A DNA stretch of 64,000 nucleotides. It comes from Shewanella gelidimarina. Lineage in GTDB: Bacteria; Pseudomonadota; Gammaproteobacteria; Enterobacterales; Shewanellaceae. The DNA lies in the NCBI RefSeq assembly GCF_023283945.1, contig NZ_JAKIKW010000006.1, positions 124,001 through 188,000 of the forward strand. The letters run 5' to 3'. A program made the position numbers and the translations under genes. Each line of letters opens with the position of its first letter. Positions within the stretch are counted from its first letter, which is position 1. Shown here piece after piece: positions 36,889-45,205 of this stretch. Under the pieces are notes generated by a model, which saw only the letters and a program-made list of their open reading frames with translations, had not been told where the DNA came from and searched no databases.

Positions 36889-37968
36889 TTATAAGCTGTT
36901 CATTAGCTCGGGTGTCACGCCGTCTTTAGATATTCGAGCACGTTGCATACGTCCTAGAACGGCTTGAGCACATAGCTCAATGCCTTTATAGGCGCTGCGC
37001 GGCAATATTTTTAACAGGTAGGCGGCGGCAAGTGTTGCCAGGGTACGGCCGGTTTCGTGCTTAAGAATCGACGGTGATGTTTTTAATGCTTGGTTTATGC
37101 GTACCACCGCTTCTTTACCATCATTATTACGAATGGCCTGTCTCGCTAAGTATCGCAGTTGATACGCGCGGGCGCGATTTTCGTGTTGGGCTAATAACTC
37201 AGGTGCGTAGCGGCTGGCTTTGTTGATCATATTTTCCCATGAAGCATATTGCTTATTGGAGTCCGCTGATAAGCCCTGGTTATTGAGGCGGTAATAGGTG
37301 AGTGGCGCCGGTAGCCCTTCCATTTTCCAATGGGTGGTTGCAAGGATCCTTAACCAGCATTCTATATCTTCTGATTGACGAAAGTTTTCATCAAAATAGC
37401 AACTATGGGGATGGCTTTTGTTCAGTGCTTGATAACGGATATCACCTAGTGTTTCTCGGCGCAATACGGGCGCCGAACCGTTACCAACAGGATTGCGGCA
37501 CAGCAGATCACTGGCGCTGATATCGGTTAACTGTGGCATTTGGAACACATTAATGGCATTACCTTGGTAATCTATAAACAGTGAGCGAGAAAAGCTAATG
37601 CCCACCTCCGGCGCATTATCTAAGTGTTCTACATGCTGCGCTAACTTTTCAGGGTGCCACATGTCGTCAGAATCAATAAAAGCGACGTAACGGCCTATGG
37701 CGTGGCGGATCCCGGTATTTCTGGCGGCAGCCAACCCTTGATTAACATCATGACTAATAATGCGAATACGTGGGTCGCTAAACGACTGGCACAGGGCAAG
37801 GCTGTTGTCGGGTGAACAGTCATTGACCAATATGAGTTCAAAGTGGCTAAATTCTTGTGCCAATACTGAGTTGATAGCGTCTTTTACAAAAGCTTCAACA
37901 TTGTAGATGGGCATAACAACAGAGACTTTTGCAGTTAAAGGTTTGTGGTATTGGTTATGAGAAGTCAT
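36889..37968 (-). CDS. glycosyltransferase family 2
   Basis: 359 residues. VSVVMPIYNVEAFVKDAIN, LILVNDCSPDNS and VAFIDSDDMWHPEKL mark a GT-A fold family 2 enzyme with its DxD-type metal site; QSEDIECWLRI is the later acidic motif. About 100 helical residues follow. ATG 37968 with GGGAGA upstream is preferred to an in-frame start 7 codons earlier. It overlaps the upstream flippase gene by 14 bases, so the two are co-transcribed. Donor and acceptor are unknown. Confidence 0.88.
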   Translation of the reverse strand: MTSHNQYHKPLTAKVSVVMPIYNVEAFVKDAINSVLAQEFSHFELILVNDCSPDNSLALCQSFSDPRIRIISHDVNQGLAAARNTGIRHAIGRYVAFIDSDDMWHPEKLAQHVEHLDNAPEVGISFSRSLFIDYQGNAINVFQMPQLTDISASDLLCRNPVGNGSAPVLRRETLGDIRYQALNKSHPHSCYFDENFRQSEDIECWLRILATTHWKMEGLPAPLTYYRLNNQGLSADSNKQYASWENMINKASRYAPELLAQHENRARAYQLRYLARQAIRNNDGKEAVVRINQALKTSPSILKHETGRTLATLAAAYLLKILPRSAYKGIELCAQAVLGRMQRARISKDGVTPELMNSL

Positions 37969-39484
37969 AGCGTGTCTCCCGTGAGCCAACGGTTATCGGC
38001 TGTGTCGGTTGATTAGGGTTATGAATGCTGGATTGCGGGCTGGCTGTCACTTGAGCTGTCACTTCTGTGCTGATGGCCGCTGAAGCTGCATCGGTTTGTG
38101 GAGGCGTAATCTGGCTGCTGTCAGACTCAGGTTCGGGCTCGGACTTTTGGGTTAGCTGTAAGTAAATAGTGAAACTGGGCATCATAAATAGATGCACTAG
38201 CAAAATGCCCAGTGCTACCGTTGTGAGCCCTGAGAAACTGCAGAGGGTGATCGTCACTGCGAGTACTAAGGTAAAAATACTGTTGCAGATAAGGTTGAAT
38301 CGACTTTGTCCTGAGCTAATTAAATATTGGCTAGCGGCTTCACCAAGTGGCCTGACTAAACCACTGAGACAAAGCAAAATAAAAATCGGTAGTGCGCCAG
38401 CTTCAAGCCATTTTTGACCGTAAATTAGCGGCAGGTAAAAAGGGGCTAGTGCAGCCTGCACGGTAATAATGGGCACCGTGAGTAACATAATAAACTTGAG
38501 TGATTGAAAGTACTTTTGCTGCTGTGAAGTGTTCTTTTGAGCATCGTTGGATTGTTTCTGACATAGATGCGAATAAAGCGCAGTGCCATAGCTTTGTATC
38601 AAACCAAGACTAATTCCTAAACTGGCATTGAAAGCAAAAAAGTAGATCCCCAATGCTTCTATGCCAAGGAAATAGCCAACAAGTATGTAGTCGATGTTCT
38701 GGCGGATGGCGATTGCCAAGTCACCTAAACCTACCTGTATACCAAACCTTAAGATCTCAATTGCTTGTAGGCTTAAACCCAGTTTATGCTTTTGGGGGCT
38801 CGTTTGGCATTGACCGGAGTTAATCGCACTCGATGCTGATTCGAGTGTCTTTGATAAAGCCTCGGGAAGGGGATTGTGATATCGATGAACCCCAATCCAA
38901 ATAAATATCACAATAATCTTAGGCAAAATAATTGCCCAGATCCCTAACCCGAGTAAAGCCAATGTTGCGGTGAGAAGTCCATCAAAAACGGTCTGCCAAA
39001 GTACGGCACGTCCTACTACCCTCATTCGGTTGAGGCGTAGGTTCTTTGCGGCGTAAAGCATGCCTAGCGGCAGTAATAAATAGCTTGTTGCCATGAGTAT
39101 CATAGGAAGTATGAGCTGCAAGTCATCGTAATAGAATGCAAGCGGCAAACTGAGTAAGCTCATGGCAACGAAGGCGGTAATCGCAGCTAACCAGTTAACT
39201 TGATTAGCACTGGTGAGTGCATTGTTAAACTGTTCATCATTCATTTGTATTAATGCGGCGGATGATATTCTGCGTGTGGGAGTACAGATAACTTCAAAAC
39301 TGGTGAGAATGATGGCGACCAGACCAAATACTTCCGGTGTGAGTAAGCGAGCAATGATAATGCTAGAACCTAAACGCACAATACGACCGAGTACTTGAGC
39401 GGAGCCAAGCCAAAATAGACTCTTGCCAAGCGCACTCCCTAAGAGGGTGGTTAGGGTGCTTTTAAGTTGTGAAATAGCTTGCAT
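37955..39484 (-). CDS. polysaccharide flippase, MOP superfamily (WzxC-like)
   Basis: 509 residues with about 12-14 hydrophobic helices. FWLGSAQVLGRIVRLGSSII and ARLLTPEVFGLVAIILTSFE are the characteristic start of oligosaccharide flippases; GLGDLAIAIRQNIDYILVGY follows at mid-protein. A polar C-terminal tail of about 70 residues (rich in S, T, P, Q) is unusual and probably cytoplasmic. It serves as the Wzx of this second locus. It starts the two-gene unit with the GT2 gene. A possible sigma-54 site and a LuxO-like box lie upstream. Confidence 0.88.
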   Translation of the reverse strand: MQAISQLKSTLTTLLGSALGKSLFWLGSAQVLGRIVRLGSSIIIARLLTPEVFGLVAIILTSFEVICTPTRRISSAALIQMNDEQFNNALTSANQVNWLAAITAFVAMSLLSLPLAFYYDDLQLILPMILMATSYLLLPLGMLYAAKNLRLNRMRVVGRAVLWQTVFDGLLTATLALLGLGIWAIILPKIIVIFIWIGVHRYHNPLPEALSKTLESASSAINSGQCQTSPQKHKLGLSLQAIEILRFGIQVGLGDLAIAIRQNIDYILVGYFLGIEALGIYFFAFNASLGISLGLIQSYGTALYSHLCQKQSNDAQKNTSQQQKYFQSLKFIMLLTVPIITVQAALAPFYLPLIYGQKWLEAGALPIFILLCLSGLVRPLGEAASQYLISSGQSRFNLICNSIFTLVLAVTITLCSFSGLTTVALGILLVHLFMMPSFTIYLQLTQKSEPEPESDSSQITPPQTDAASAAISTEVTAQVTASPQSSIHNPNQPTQPITVGSRETRYDFS

Positions 39485-39644
39485 ACAACCACCTGTTATT
39501 CAATTCGAGAGGGCTAGGATTAAGCTGTTAATCGCGTCGTCACTCTCTTCTTCTGTAATCTGTCATCGACTCTTAGCGTTAGCTTTAACGTCTTTGGCTA
39601 AGGGTTATTGGAGGTGACTTTTCCTCTTGTCATATACAGAGGGT

Positions 39645-39660
39645 TACAGATATCGTGCCA
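39645..39660 (-). promoter_or_regulatory. possible sigma-54 promoter for the flippase operon
   Basis: On the minus strand TGGCACGATATCTGTA: the -24 half is perfect (TGGCACG), but the -12 half reads CTGTA where TTGCA is expected, so the conserved GC is GT. The call gains weight only from the LuxO-like box upstream. A leader of about 150 bases to the start at 39484 is implied. Confidence 0.4.
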
Positions 39661-39776
39661 ACCTTGTGTTTTAACGCTGGAAGAATGTAAGTGTTTGAAG
39701 TGTATTGTGATTGATCCGTTGGGATGAAGGCGGTATTGGTGTGCTGCTATGTTCGGACGGATTGTGTCTGCGGATT

Positions 39777-39789
39777 TTGCATATTGCGA
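39777..39789. promoter_or_regulatory. LuxO-box-like dyad upstream of the flippase operon
   Basis: TTGCATATTGCGA has the same two arms as the box at 46607 (TTGCA and TGCGA) and is 117 bases upstream of the -24 element at 39660. It borders minisatellite array D. Confidence 0.5.
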
Positions 39790-40005
39790 GTCAGAATGGA
39801 AACGGGATAGAGCCGGGATAGAGCCGGGGTGGAGCAGGGATAGAAGCCGGAATAGAGACGGATTAGAGCCGGAAAGGAAACGGATAAGAGCTGGGGGTGG
39901 AGCCGGATCGAGACGGATTGGAGCTGGGGTGGAGCCGGAATAGAAACGGATAAGAGCTGGGGGTGGGGCCGGATCGAGACGGATTGGAGCTGGGGTGGAG
40001 TCGTC
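39790..40005 (+). repeat. degenerate minisatellite, array D, with a 66-bp tandem duplication
   Basis: Units such as GGGATAGAGCCGG, AATAGAGACGGATTAGAGCCGG and GAGCTGGGGTGGAGCCGG. A higher-order period of 66 bases is clear: 39867-39932 and 39933-39998 differ at only a few positions. The G-rich strand is +, opposite to the flanking minus-strand genes, so this array does not obey the orientation seen in arrays B and C. It lies within the 39485-40021 gap, whose other part (39485-39760) holds the promoter region. Open frames on both strands here are by-products of the repeat. Confidence 0.8.
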
Positions 40006-40021
40006 ACTTTAGCTTGCTGTT

Positions 40022-41269
40022 TTATGCAGTTTTATTCTGTTTTAGTGCTATGCCGATAATGATGAGTCCTGGCCAGAATAGGTAGGCGAGGATCTCTAAG
40101 TTTTCACCAAAAGTGTATAGGAACATCTGCAACAGAATGGCAACGGCTACGGCTGAAATCGCATTGCTAAAAATAAAACGCAGTAGGCTAATGAAAGTGA
40201 CTAACATCGCTGAGGCTAGCGCTAAAGCGCCTACTAGCCCTTTAACAAACAACAACCCATACCAAGTATGGTGGGAACCTATGACCATGTATTCCACTAA
40301 ATGCGGACCTTTTTCAACAATGCCATGTCCCCAAATAACGGCTTCGTTAGCCCAACGTTCGAGTGCGATGTTGCCCAACTCTTGTCTCACTCGGGTTGAA
40401 CCTGCGCGTGCATTCTTAAATGCGTCGACACTTTGTTGCACTTTTTCAAGCACGCTATAGCCAGAGAATCCGAGAAATAGCAGGGCTGGGCTAGCAACAA
40501 AGTACAGCCATGGCGAACGGTACCAACGTATGAACATGAAAAAGCCAATGAGTAACAGGTAAGTCACCAGCGCAAGCCGAGACTGAGACAACAAAATCAT
40601 AGTCAAACTGCCAGCGAAACCATAAAACCGATACCGCTTTGATTGCTCTTGGGTAGTAAAGATAAAAAACAGATTTGCCATCATGCCTAATGCCGGTGCC
40701 CACGGAGTGAACAGGCGCCACCTGGGGATCCCGCTGGCAGGATCCAGTTCATATAAACTGACGCTGAAAAATTCAGGTCCAGGTCCACCAATAATACTCA
40801 GCGGTGAGGTATAGAGCGTAGTGGGTAGTTTTAGTAGCCAGGCGAGTATAAAAATAGGCAGTAGAATAAGGGTGTGTTTGCAGACGATGCAACAGGCGCG
40901 ATAGATGATTTGTGGGCGGATATTAAGTGAGCCAATTAAAGGGAAAATGGCTAACAGCGCCCAACCTTTGGCCCAACCAATACTCGACTTAATTAATTTG
41001 GCAGCGCCCAAGCCTTCAGTGAGATGCGCAACGACCAGTGCGAGTAACATCAACGACATGGCCACTATCCAGAATTTTTGCGTATTTGAAACAACAAATT
41101 GCTGCTGGTTCACAAGGATTCTTTTGGCAAGCCTTAGCAATAAAATCCAGCCAATCACCGGCGCGACCACATACATGGCACCCAATAACCAAAATAGGTA
41201 GGTGCCTGTGATGGAGTACCAAACTAGTCGTTCATCAGAATTTTCTGGAGTATAGGCTTGCGGATCCAT
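40022..41269 (-). CDS. O-antigen polymerase/ligase-type membrane protein
   Basis: 415 residues with about 11 hydrophobic helices and a large periplasmic loop. The loop carries VIWGHGIVEKGPHLVEYMV and GSHHTWYGLLFVKGLVG, the 'GhG ... sHhtwy' pattern of Wzy_C/O-antigen ligase family proteins. It probably polymerises the repeat units of the second polysaccharide. Its 5' end overlaps the co-polymerase gene by 46 bases; the chosen ATG has GGGATGGGA upstream. It is the last gene of the operon that begins at the STAS gene. Confidence 0.82.
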   Translation of the reverse strand: MDPQAYTPENSDERLVWYSITGTYLFWLLGAMYVVAPVIGWILLLRLAKRILVNQQQFVVSNTQKFWIVAMSLMLLALVVAHLTEGLGAAKLIKSSIGWAKGWALLAIFPLIGSLNIRPQIIYRACCIVCKHTLILLPIFILAWLLKLPTTLYTSPLSIIGGPGPEFFSVSLYELDPASGIPRWRLFTPWAPALGMMANLFFIFTTQEQSKRYRFYGFAGSLTMILLSQSRLALVTYLLLIGFFMFIRWYRSPWLYFVASPALLFLGFSGYSVLEKVQQSVDAFKNARAGSTRVRQELGNIALERWANEAVIWGHGIVEKGPHLVEYMVIGSHHTWYGLLFVKGLVGALALASAMLVTFISLLRFIFSNAISAVAVAILLQMFLYTFGENLEILAYLFWPGLIIIGIALKQNKTA

Positions 41270-42639
41270 AACATTCCCATCCCTGCGATTAATGATATCG
41301 ATGCGGCAAATCCGCCAACCAATGCCAACAATAATGCTAACTTATCTGATGCCTCTGGCATTGTTGGTGACGACATTAACTGTATCAAAGGAAATGACGA
41401 ATATATATCAGCTTTACCAACATCCATTTTAGCCAGTGCTGAGGTGAATACGGCGGTGGCTACTTGGTGTTCTCTTTGTAGATCTTCTAGTTTTGCAGCA
41501 TCATCGTTACTGTCGTATAAGCGGTGATCCCAGTCATGGATCTGCTGCGTCAGCGAGGCTATTCGACGGTTTAGCCCTTTGGCCTGAGTATCGAGGGTTA
41601 TTAGCTGCTGCATTAATTGCGCTCGGCCATCAAGATCATCGACTGATATCATTAACATTAGGCGTTTATCAGCATAACCAAGCAGTACTTTACAGCGCTT
41701 TGATATCGCCGCTAGTATCGATTTTTGCTCATTTATATGGGTAACCACCTGCGGGTGGCGCTTACCATATCGACTTGAATATTCTGTGAGTTTTGCCGTT
41801 ACATTGGTATAGCTTACCAGTAATTGCTGAAACAACTGGTCATTTTTAAGGGTTAGCAAACCGGCAGCTTGTTTTGGTGATAATGACAGATGTATTTCAA
41901 GCATTTTTTGGCTTGCAATAATGCCTTGATACTCAGATACCAAGGTGACTTTACTATGTTTTAGGCGCTCCATCGTCAGTGCTAGCTCTTTAAATTGGTC
42001 AAGCGAGACCAGACCATGCTCCGACTGAAACTCAAGTAACTTGGTTTGGGTAAAGCTGACTTTATTGGCAAAACTCGCCATACCTACGCGGATAGCATCT
42101 TCTCGTTGCTGTACTTCATCGTTACGCAGCAGCGACAGTAATGCTTGTAAGCTGTGATAGTGCGCCCATGCTCGTTGTTGTGCGTCTTGAGCCGTGGCTG
42201 ATTTTATGCTGAACTGCATCAAGCCCGTTTGATTTGGCAATTTTAGCTTTGGTTTAGTAAAAGCGCTGTTTTTAATGTTCATGGTTTTGGCCGCAGCATT
42301 GAGTATGGTTTTGCTGGTGGCGATTGACTGGTAATTAATTCTAGGGTCAATGGCAGTGCTTAAATAGGGTGAGCTAGCGCTACTATTGGCTTGGCCGATA
42401 CTGTCTAAACTCACTACGGCGCCTGCACCTGCGCCGGGTAAAATGAGTGTCCATTGGCTTACATAGCGGCTAGGGGTCATGAGAATAAACAGCAGTACCA
42501 GCAGCCAAATACAAGCGAACAGTGTAAAGGTCAACTTCAGATAAGCACTTTTTCGCTGCTTAATGGGCATCTGGCTACCATTGACGAACAAACGCTTCAT
42601 CCACAGTAGAGGTCTTATTGATTGTTTTTTTTCCATCAT
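41224..42639 (-). CDS. polysaccharide co-polymerase (Wzz/GumC-like chain-length protein)
   Basis: 471 residues with two membrane segments, about 31-52 (LTFTLFACIWLLVLLFILMT) and 440-460 (LALLLALVGGFAASISLIAG). A long periplasmic helical region lies between, with coiled-coil-like stretches (residues 170-400). The C-terminal MSSPTMPEASDK before the second helix is the proline motif of the family. There is no tyrosine-kinase domain, so it is the PCP-2/PCP-1 type without an attached kinase. It works with the Wza-like lipoprotein encoded just upstream, 23 bases away. Confidence 0.85.
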   Translation of the reverse strand: MMEKKQSIRPLLWMKRLFVNGSQMPIKQRKSAYLKLTFTLFACIWLLVLLFILMTPSRYVSQWTLILPGAGAGAVVSLDSIGQANSSASSPYLSTAIDPRINYQSIATSKTILNAAAKTMNIKNSAFTKPKLKLPNQTGLMQFSIKSATAQDAQQRAWAHYHSLQALLSLLRNDEVQQREDAIRVGMASFANKVSFTQTKLLEFQSEHGLVSLDQFKELALTMERLKHSKVTLVSEYQGIIASQKMLEIHLSLSPKQAAGLLTLKNDQLFQQLLVSYTNVTAKLTEYSSRYGKRHPQVVTHINEQKSILAAISKRCKVLLGYADKRLMLMISVDDLDGRAQLMQQLITLDTQAKGLNRRIASLTQQIHDWDHRLYDSNDDAAKLEDLQREHQVATAVFTSALAKMDVGKADIYSSFPLIQLMSSPTMPEASDKLALLLALVGGFAASISLIAGMGMLWIRKPILQKILMND

Positions 42640-42662
42640 AGCCTCCTTTCCGTTAAGGACAA

Positions 42663-43997
42663 TTAAAGTAATTCAAGTAGCGTTGCAGGGACCAATATTT
42701 CGGTTATAGTCCGCGCGATTTCCCGCATATTAGTCACTCGTGAGTCATAACAAGCAATGCCGTCACCGGGCATTAATATTGGATTCATGCCCGTTTCCCA
42801 AGAGTGTCTAATTAACGAATCCATAGAGCGTTCAATCACATCCATTTCAGATGTTAAAGGGTTTTTAGTGATCAGTAGTAAGTGTCGACTGGCATTGGTT
42901 GATTGCGCGCCGCCGACACAGTTTGCCGCTATTGCACCACTCAGCAGGCGCGTACCATAGGGAAATCGAGTGGCGTCGGTATCGACTGCAGATTGCGAGT
43001 TACTGCTTGCTGGCTGCGTGAGGTTAGACAGAAACACCCGGATCCCTGGCGCTGTTATTTGCGAGGGTCTAGCCAGTGCATCATCAAAATAATCGTGCTG
43101 TGGTACATGAATATGGTCACCCGACATGAGGGTCATTGATGGCACCGGGTAGCCGTGGATCACACCCGAAAGATCGAGCTTGAAACTGTGCTGATCACGA
43201 ATAACAATAATTTCGCTTATATTCGCGTCGGGGCGAACTCCACCAGAGGCTCGAAGCGCTGCTGCTATGCTTCTTTCTACTGCTTGGTCGCCACTGTGGC
43301 TGCCGCTATCATCGATAATCACGGTATCGGTTTTCTTGTTGATTTTGTGCTGTCCAGGTTCAAATACGCCACCTGAAACGGTGACCTGCACTGGCGCCCA
43401 CTTTAATGGGGTAATACTGATCCTTACGCTGTCTTTGAGCATAAAGTCTTGCTCAACCAAATGTTGCGCAATGGAGGTTGATAATTGCTGAACATCAAGC
43501 CCTTTGGCATGAACGGGTTGCAGGTAAGGTAGATAGATATAACCGTCGTTGTTGACTTCGACTTTACCACTGAACTCGAGTCCATTTAAGACATTCACGT
43601 TCAAACGATCACCCACCGATAAACGAATATTTTGCGGCAAGTGTAGCGCTTGCTGTGCTTGACCCGTTTGCATTAACCAGGTGGTTCCCATGGGATTATT
43701 TGCTCTTTGAGTTATATTTTTAGGCGCACGTTCGCTGGTTTTGCTGCGCATGTAAGGGGTGTCGTTATCGTAGAAGTGGCATTGGGTCATGTCATCTTCT
43801 ATGTTGTCACAGATGTCTGCTTCTTCTGGGTGATGGGGCAGAACGCATCCCGATAATGCCGTCGCTATGGCGATGATGAGTAGCCCAGATAAAGCACTCA
43901 ATTGCTTTACCTTAATCACTGGACTCAGCTGTGCATTCTGCGGCAATGCTGAGTGTTTGACTGTGGCGGATAAGTTTAAGCTGTGATTGGGGTTCAT
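42663..43997 (-). CDS. outer-membrane polysaccharide export lipoprotein (Wza-like)
   Basis: 444 residues from ATG 43997, which has AAGGAAG upstream. A hydrophobic segment ends in a lipobox (IATALSGC) at about residue 50, with a polar N-terminal extension before it, longer than normal. The PES domain shows LSVGDRLNVNVLNGLEFSGK and VNNDGYIYLPYLQPVHAKGL; the SLBB part has GGVFEPGQHKINK and later a lipid-exposed C-terminus. It would form the outer-membrane export channel for the polysaccharide. It is the second gene after the STAS gene. Confidence 0.88.
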   Translation of the reverse strand: MNPNHSLNLSATVKHSALPQNAQLSPVIKVKQLSALSGLLIIAIATALSGCVLPHHPEEADICDNIEDDMTQCHFYDNDTPYMRSKTSERAPKNITQRANNPMGTTWLMQTGQAQQALHLPQNIRLSVGDRLNVNVLNGLEFSGKVEVNNDGYIYLPYLQPVHAKGLDVQQLSTSIAQHLVEQDFMLKDSVRISITPLKWAPVQVTVSGGVFEPGQHKINKKTDTVIIDDSGSHSGDQAVERSIAAALRASGGVRPDANISEIIVIRDQHSFKLDLSGVIHGYPVPSMTLMSGDHIHVPQHDYFDDALARPSQITAPGIRVFLSNLTQPASSNSQSAVDTDATRFPYGTRLLSGAIAANCVGGAQSTNASRHLLLITKNPLTSEMDVIERSMDSLIRHSWETGMNPILMPGDGIACYDSRVTNMREIARTITEILVPATLLELL

Positions 43998-44022
43998 AGC
44001 GTCTTCCTTAATACCTGACTTG

Positions 44023-44373
44023 TTAGCTAACAAGTTCATTGCATATATAATCAATAGCGGCTGTTTCATCTTCATAGATAGAAAAAACGTGATGCAGACG
44101 AGTCAGCTCGATCAATGCACGCACGCCAGCTGTGGGTGACAGTAATACAATTTCCCCACCTTGCTCCTCGACTTTTTTAAGCGCTGAAATTAACACTGAA
44201 AGGCCGCTAGAGTCGATGTATTGCACTTGATTTAAGTCGATAACTAATTGAATCATCCCGCTGTTGATTTTTTGCAAAATGGCGGCACGAAGAGTCGGAG
44301 TCTGTGTCATAACCATTTCGACCGGTAAGGTGATTTTGCAGGCATTATTCTGTGCTAGTGGAGAGAATTTCAT
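44023..44373 (-). CDS. STAS-domain anti-sigma-factor antagonist-like protein
   Basis: 116 residues, a single STAS domain. The conserved phosphorylation region is QYIDSSGLSVLISALKK at residues 51-67, with the serines intact. A flexible helix and GGEIVLLSPTAGVRALIEL follow. It leads the exopolysaccharide operon, as SypA does in the Vibrio fischeri syp locus, where the phosphorylation state of a STAS protein controls biofilm. Its likely partners are the kinase at 44800 and the phosphatase at 45206. A sigma-54 promoter sits at 44482-44497. Confidence 0.9.
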   Translation of the reverse strand: MKFSPLAQNNACKITLPVEMVMTQTPTLRAAILQKINSGMIQLVIDLNQVQYIDSSGLSVLISALKKVEEQGGEIVLLSPTAGVRALIELTRLHHVFSIYEDETAAIDYICNELVS

Positions 44374-44481
44374 AGGAAGCTCCTTAATATGCTTTGGGCA
44401 TGGTTGCTAATGAATAGTTGCTAATGAAGACAAAATAACGATTTGTTTGTCATTTATCTTTATTGGGTTTACATAGATATT

Positions 44482-44497
44482 TGCAACTCTGGTGCCA
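44482..44497 (-). promoter_or_regulatory. sigma-54 promoter of the exopolysaccharide operon
   Basis: On the minus strand TGGCACCAGAGTTGCA, an exact match to TGGCAC-N5-TTGCW. The expected start is near 44470, about 95 bases before the STAS start codon. The rest of the 44374-44799 gap holds no gene. Confidence 0.88.
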
Positions 44498-44591
44498 ACT
44501 TTTAAGTGTCTGTTATTAAGGGGTTTAATCTGTTCTGGAGGTTTTGGCTGGAGTACGTTTGGAAGGGATTCTTAATATGCAAAGCATAATG

Positions 44592-44604
44592 AGCAATCTG
44601 CGAA
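44592..44604. promoter_or_regulatory. candidate enhancer box upstream of the 44482 promoter
   Basis: AGCAATCTGCGAA shares GCAA-N2-TGCGAA with the box at 46607-46620. It lies about 95 bases upstream of the -24 element. A separate perfect palindrome, TATGC-AAA-GCATA, is beside it at 44576-44588 and may be part of the same or another site. Confidence 0.45.
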
Positions 44605-44799
44605 TAACTCAATGTGATGTAAGAAAAAGGTTAATATAGTTGAATATTTAACATAGAAAACAATACGTTGTGCTATGTGCACAGCACAGCACTGACTTGA
44701 CTGGTTAGCCAAAGCACAACGATGTTTTCCTGCTCCCTAATGTTGAGCTTGAGCTGGAGTTTAAGGCTGAGGCTGAGTTAGCTTGCGAATATGCCTGTG

Positions 44800-45192
44800 T
44801 CATTGGATTGATAAGCTCAATTGCAGATGAGTACCCGCGACAGATTCTTGTACCCTCACGTTATCCATCCAGCTATGCATAATCCATAAACCTCGACCCG
44901 ACTGAGCATCAGTATCAGGGCATTGTTGTGGTGCTTTACTGCTATGTAATACGGAGTGATCCAGCAGGTCGACAATGACTTTATTGTCGCGATTGTGCAA
45001 AATTAGCGTCATATCTGCTGATCCGTTGTTAGCGTGATTCATTACGTTTGCGACAGCCTCGAGTACACAGGTGACAATCTTAAATCGTTGCGAGGAGCTT
45101 ATTTGGTTCTGCAACATAAACTGCTCTATTTCCAGACAAAGAGAGTGCTTGGCGAGTACGGATTTATTGAGGTTTATCTGTATGCTATTCAT
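44800..45192 (-). CDS. anti-sigma-factor serine kinase (RsbW/SpoIIAB-like)
   Basis: 130 residues, a GHKL ATPase fold. The N-box reads VLEAVANVMNHANNG (E and N in place). VIVDLLDHS is the G1 counterpart, and GRGLWIMHSWMDNV the G2 box. Members phosphorylate a STAS antagonist. Here the substrate is probably the STAS protein at 44023. It is 13 bases downstream of the receiver-PP2C phosphatase, so kinase and phosphatase are made together. Confidence 0.9.
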   Translation of the reverse strand: MNSIQINLNKSVLAKHSLCLEIEQFMLQNQISSSQRFKIVTCVLEAVANVMNHANNGSADMTLILHNRDNKVIVDLLDHSVLHSSKAPQQCPDTDAQSGRGLWIMHSWMDNVRVQESVAGTHLQLSLSIQ

Positions 45193-45205
45193 GTTCTTTC
45201 CTTGA

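Noticed and set aside
39747..40007. Open frames on both strands with repeated peptide motifs in array D
   Set aside because: Both strands are open over the same DNA, the peptides simply mirror the 66-bp repeat, and no ribosome-binding site is present. They are by-products of the minisatellite.
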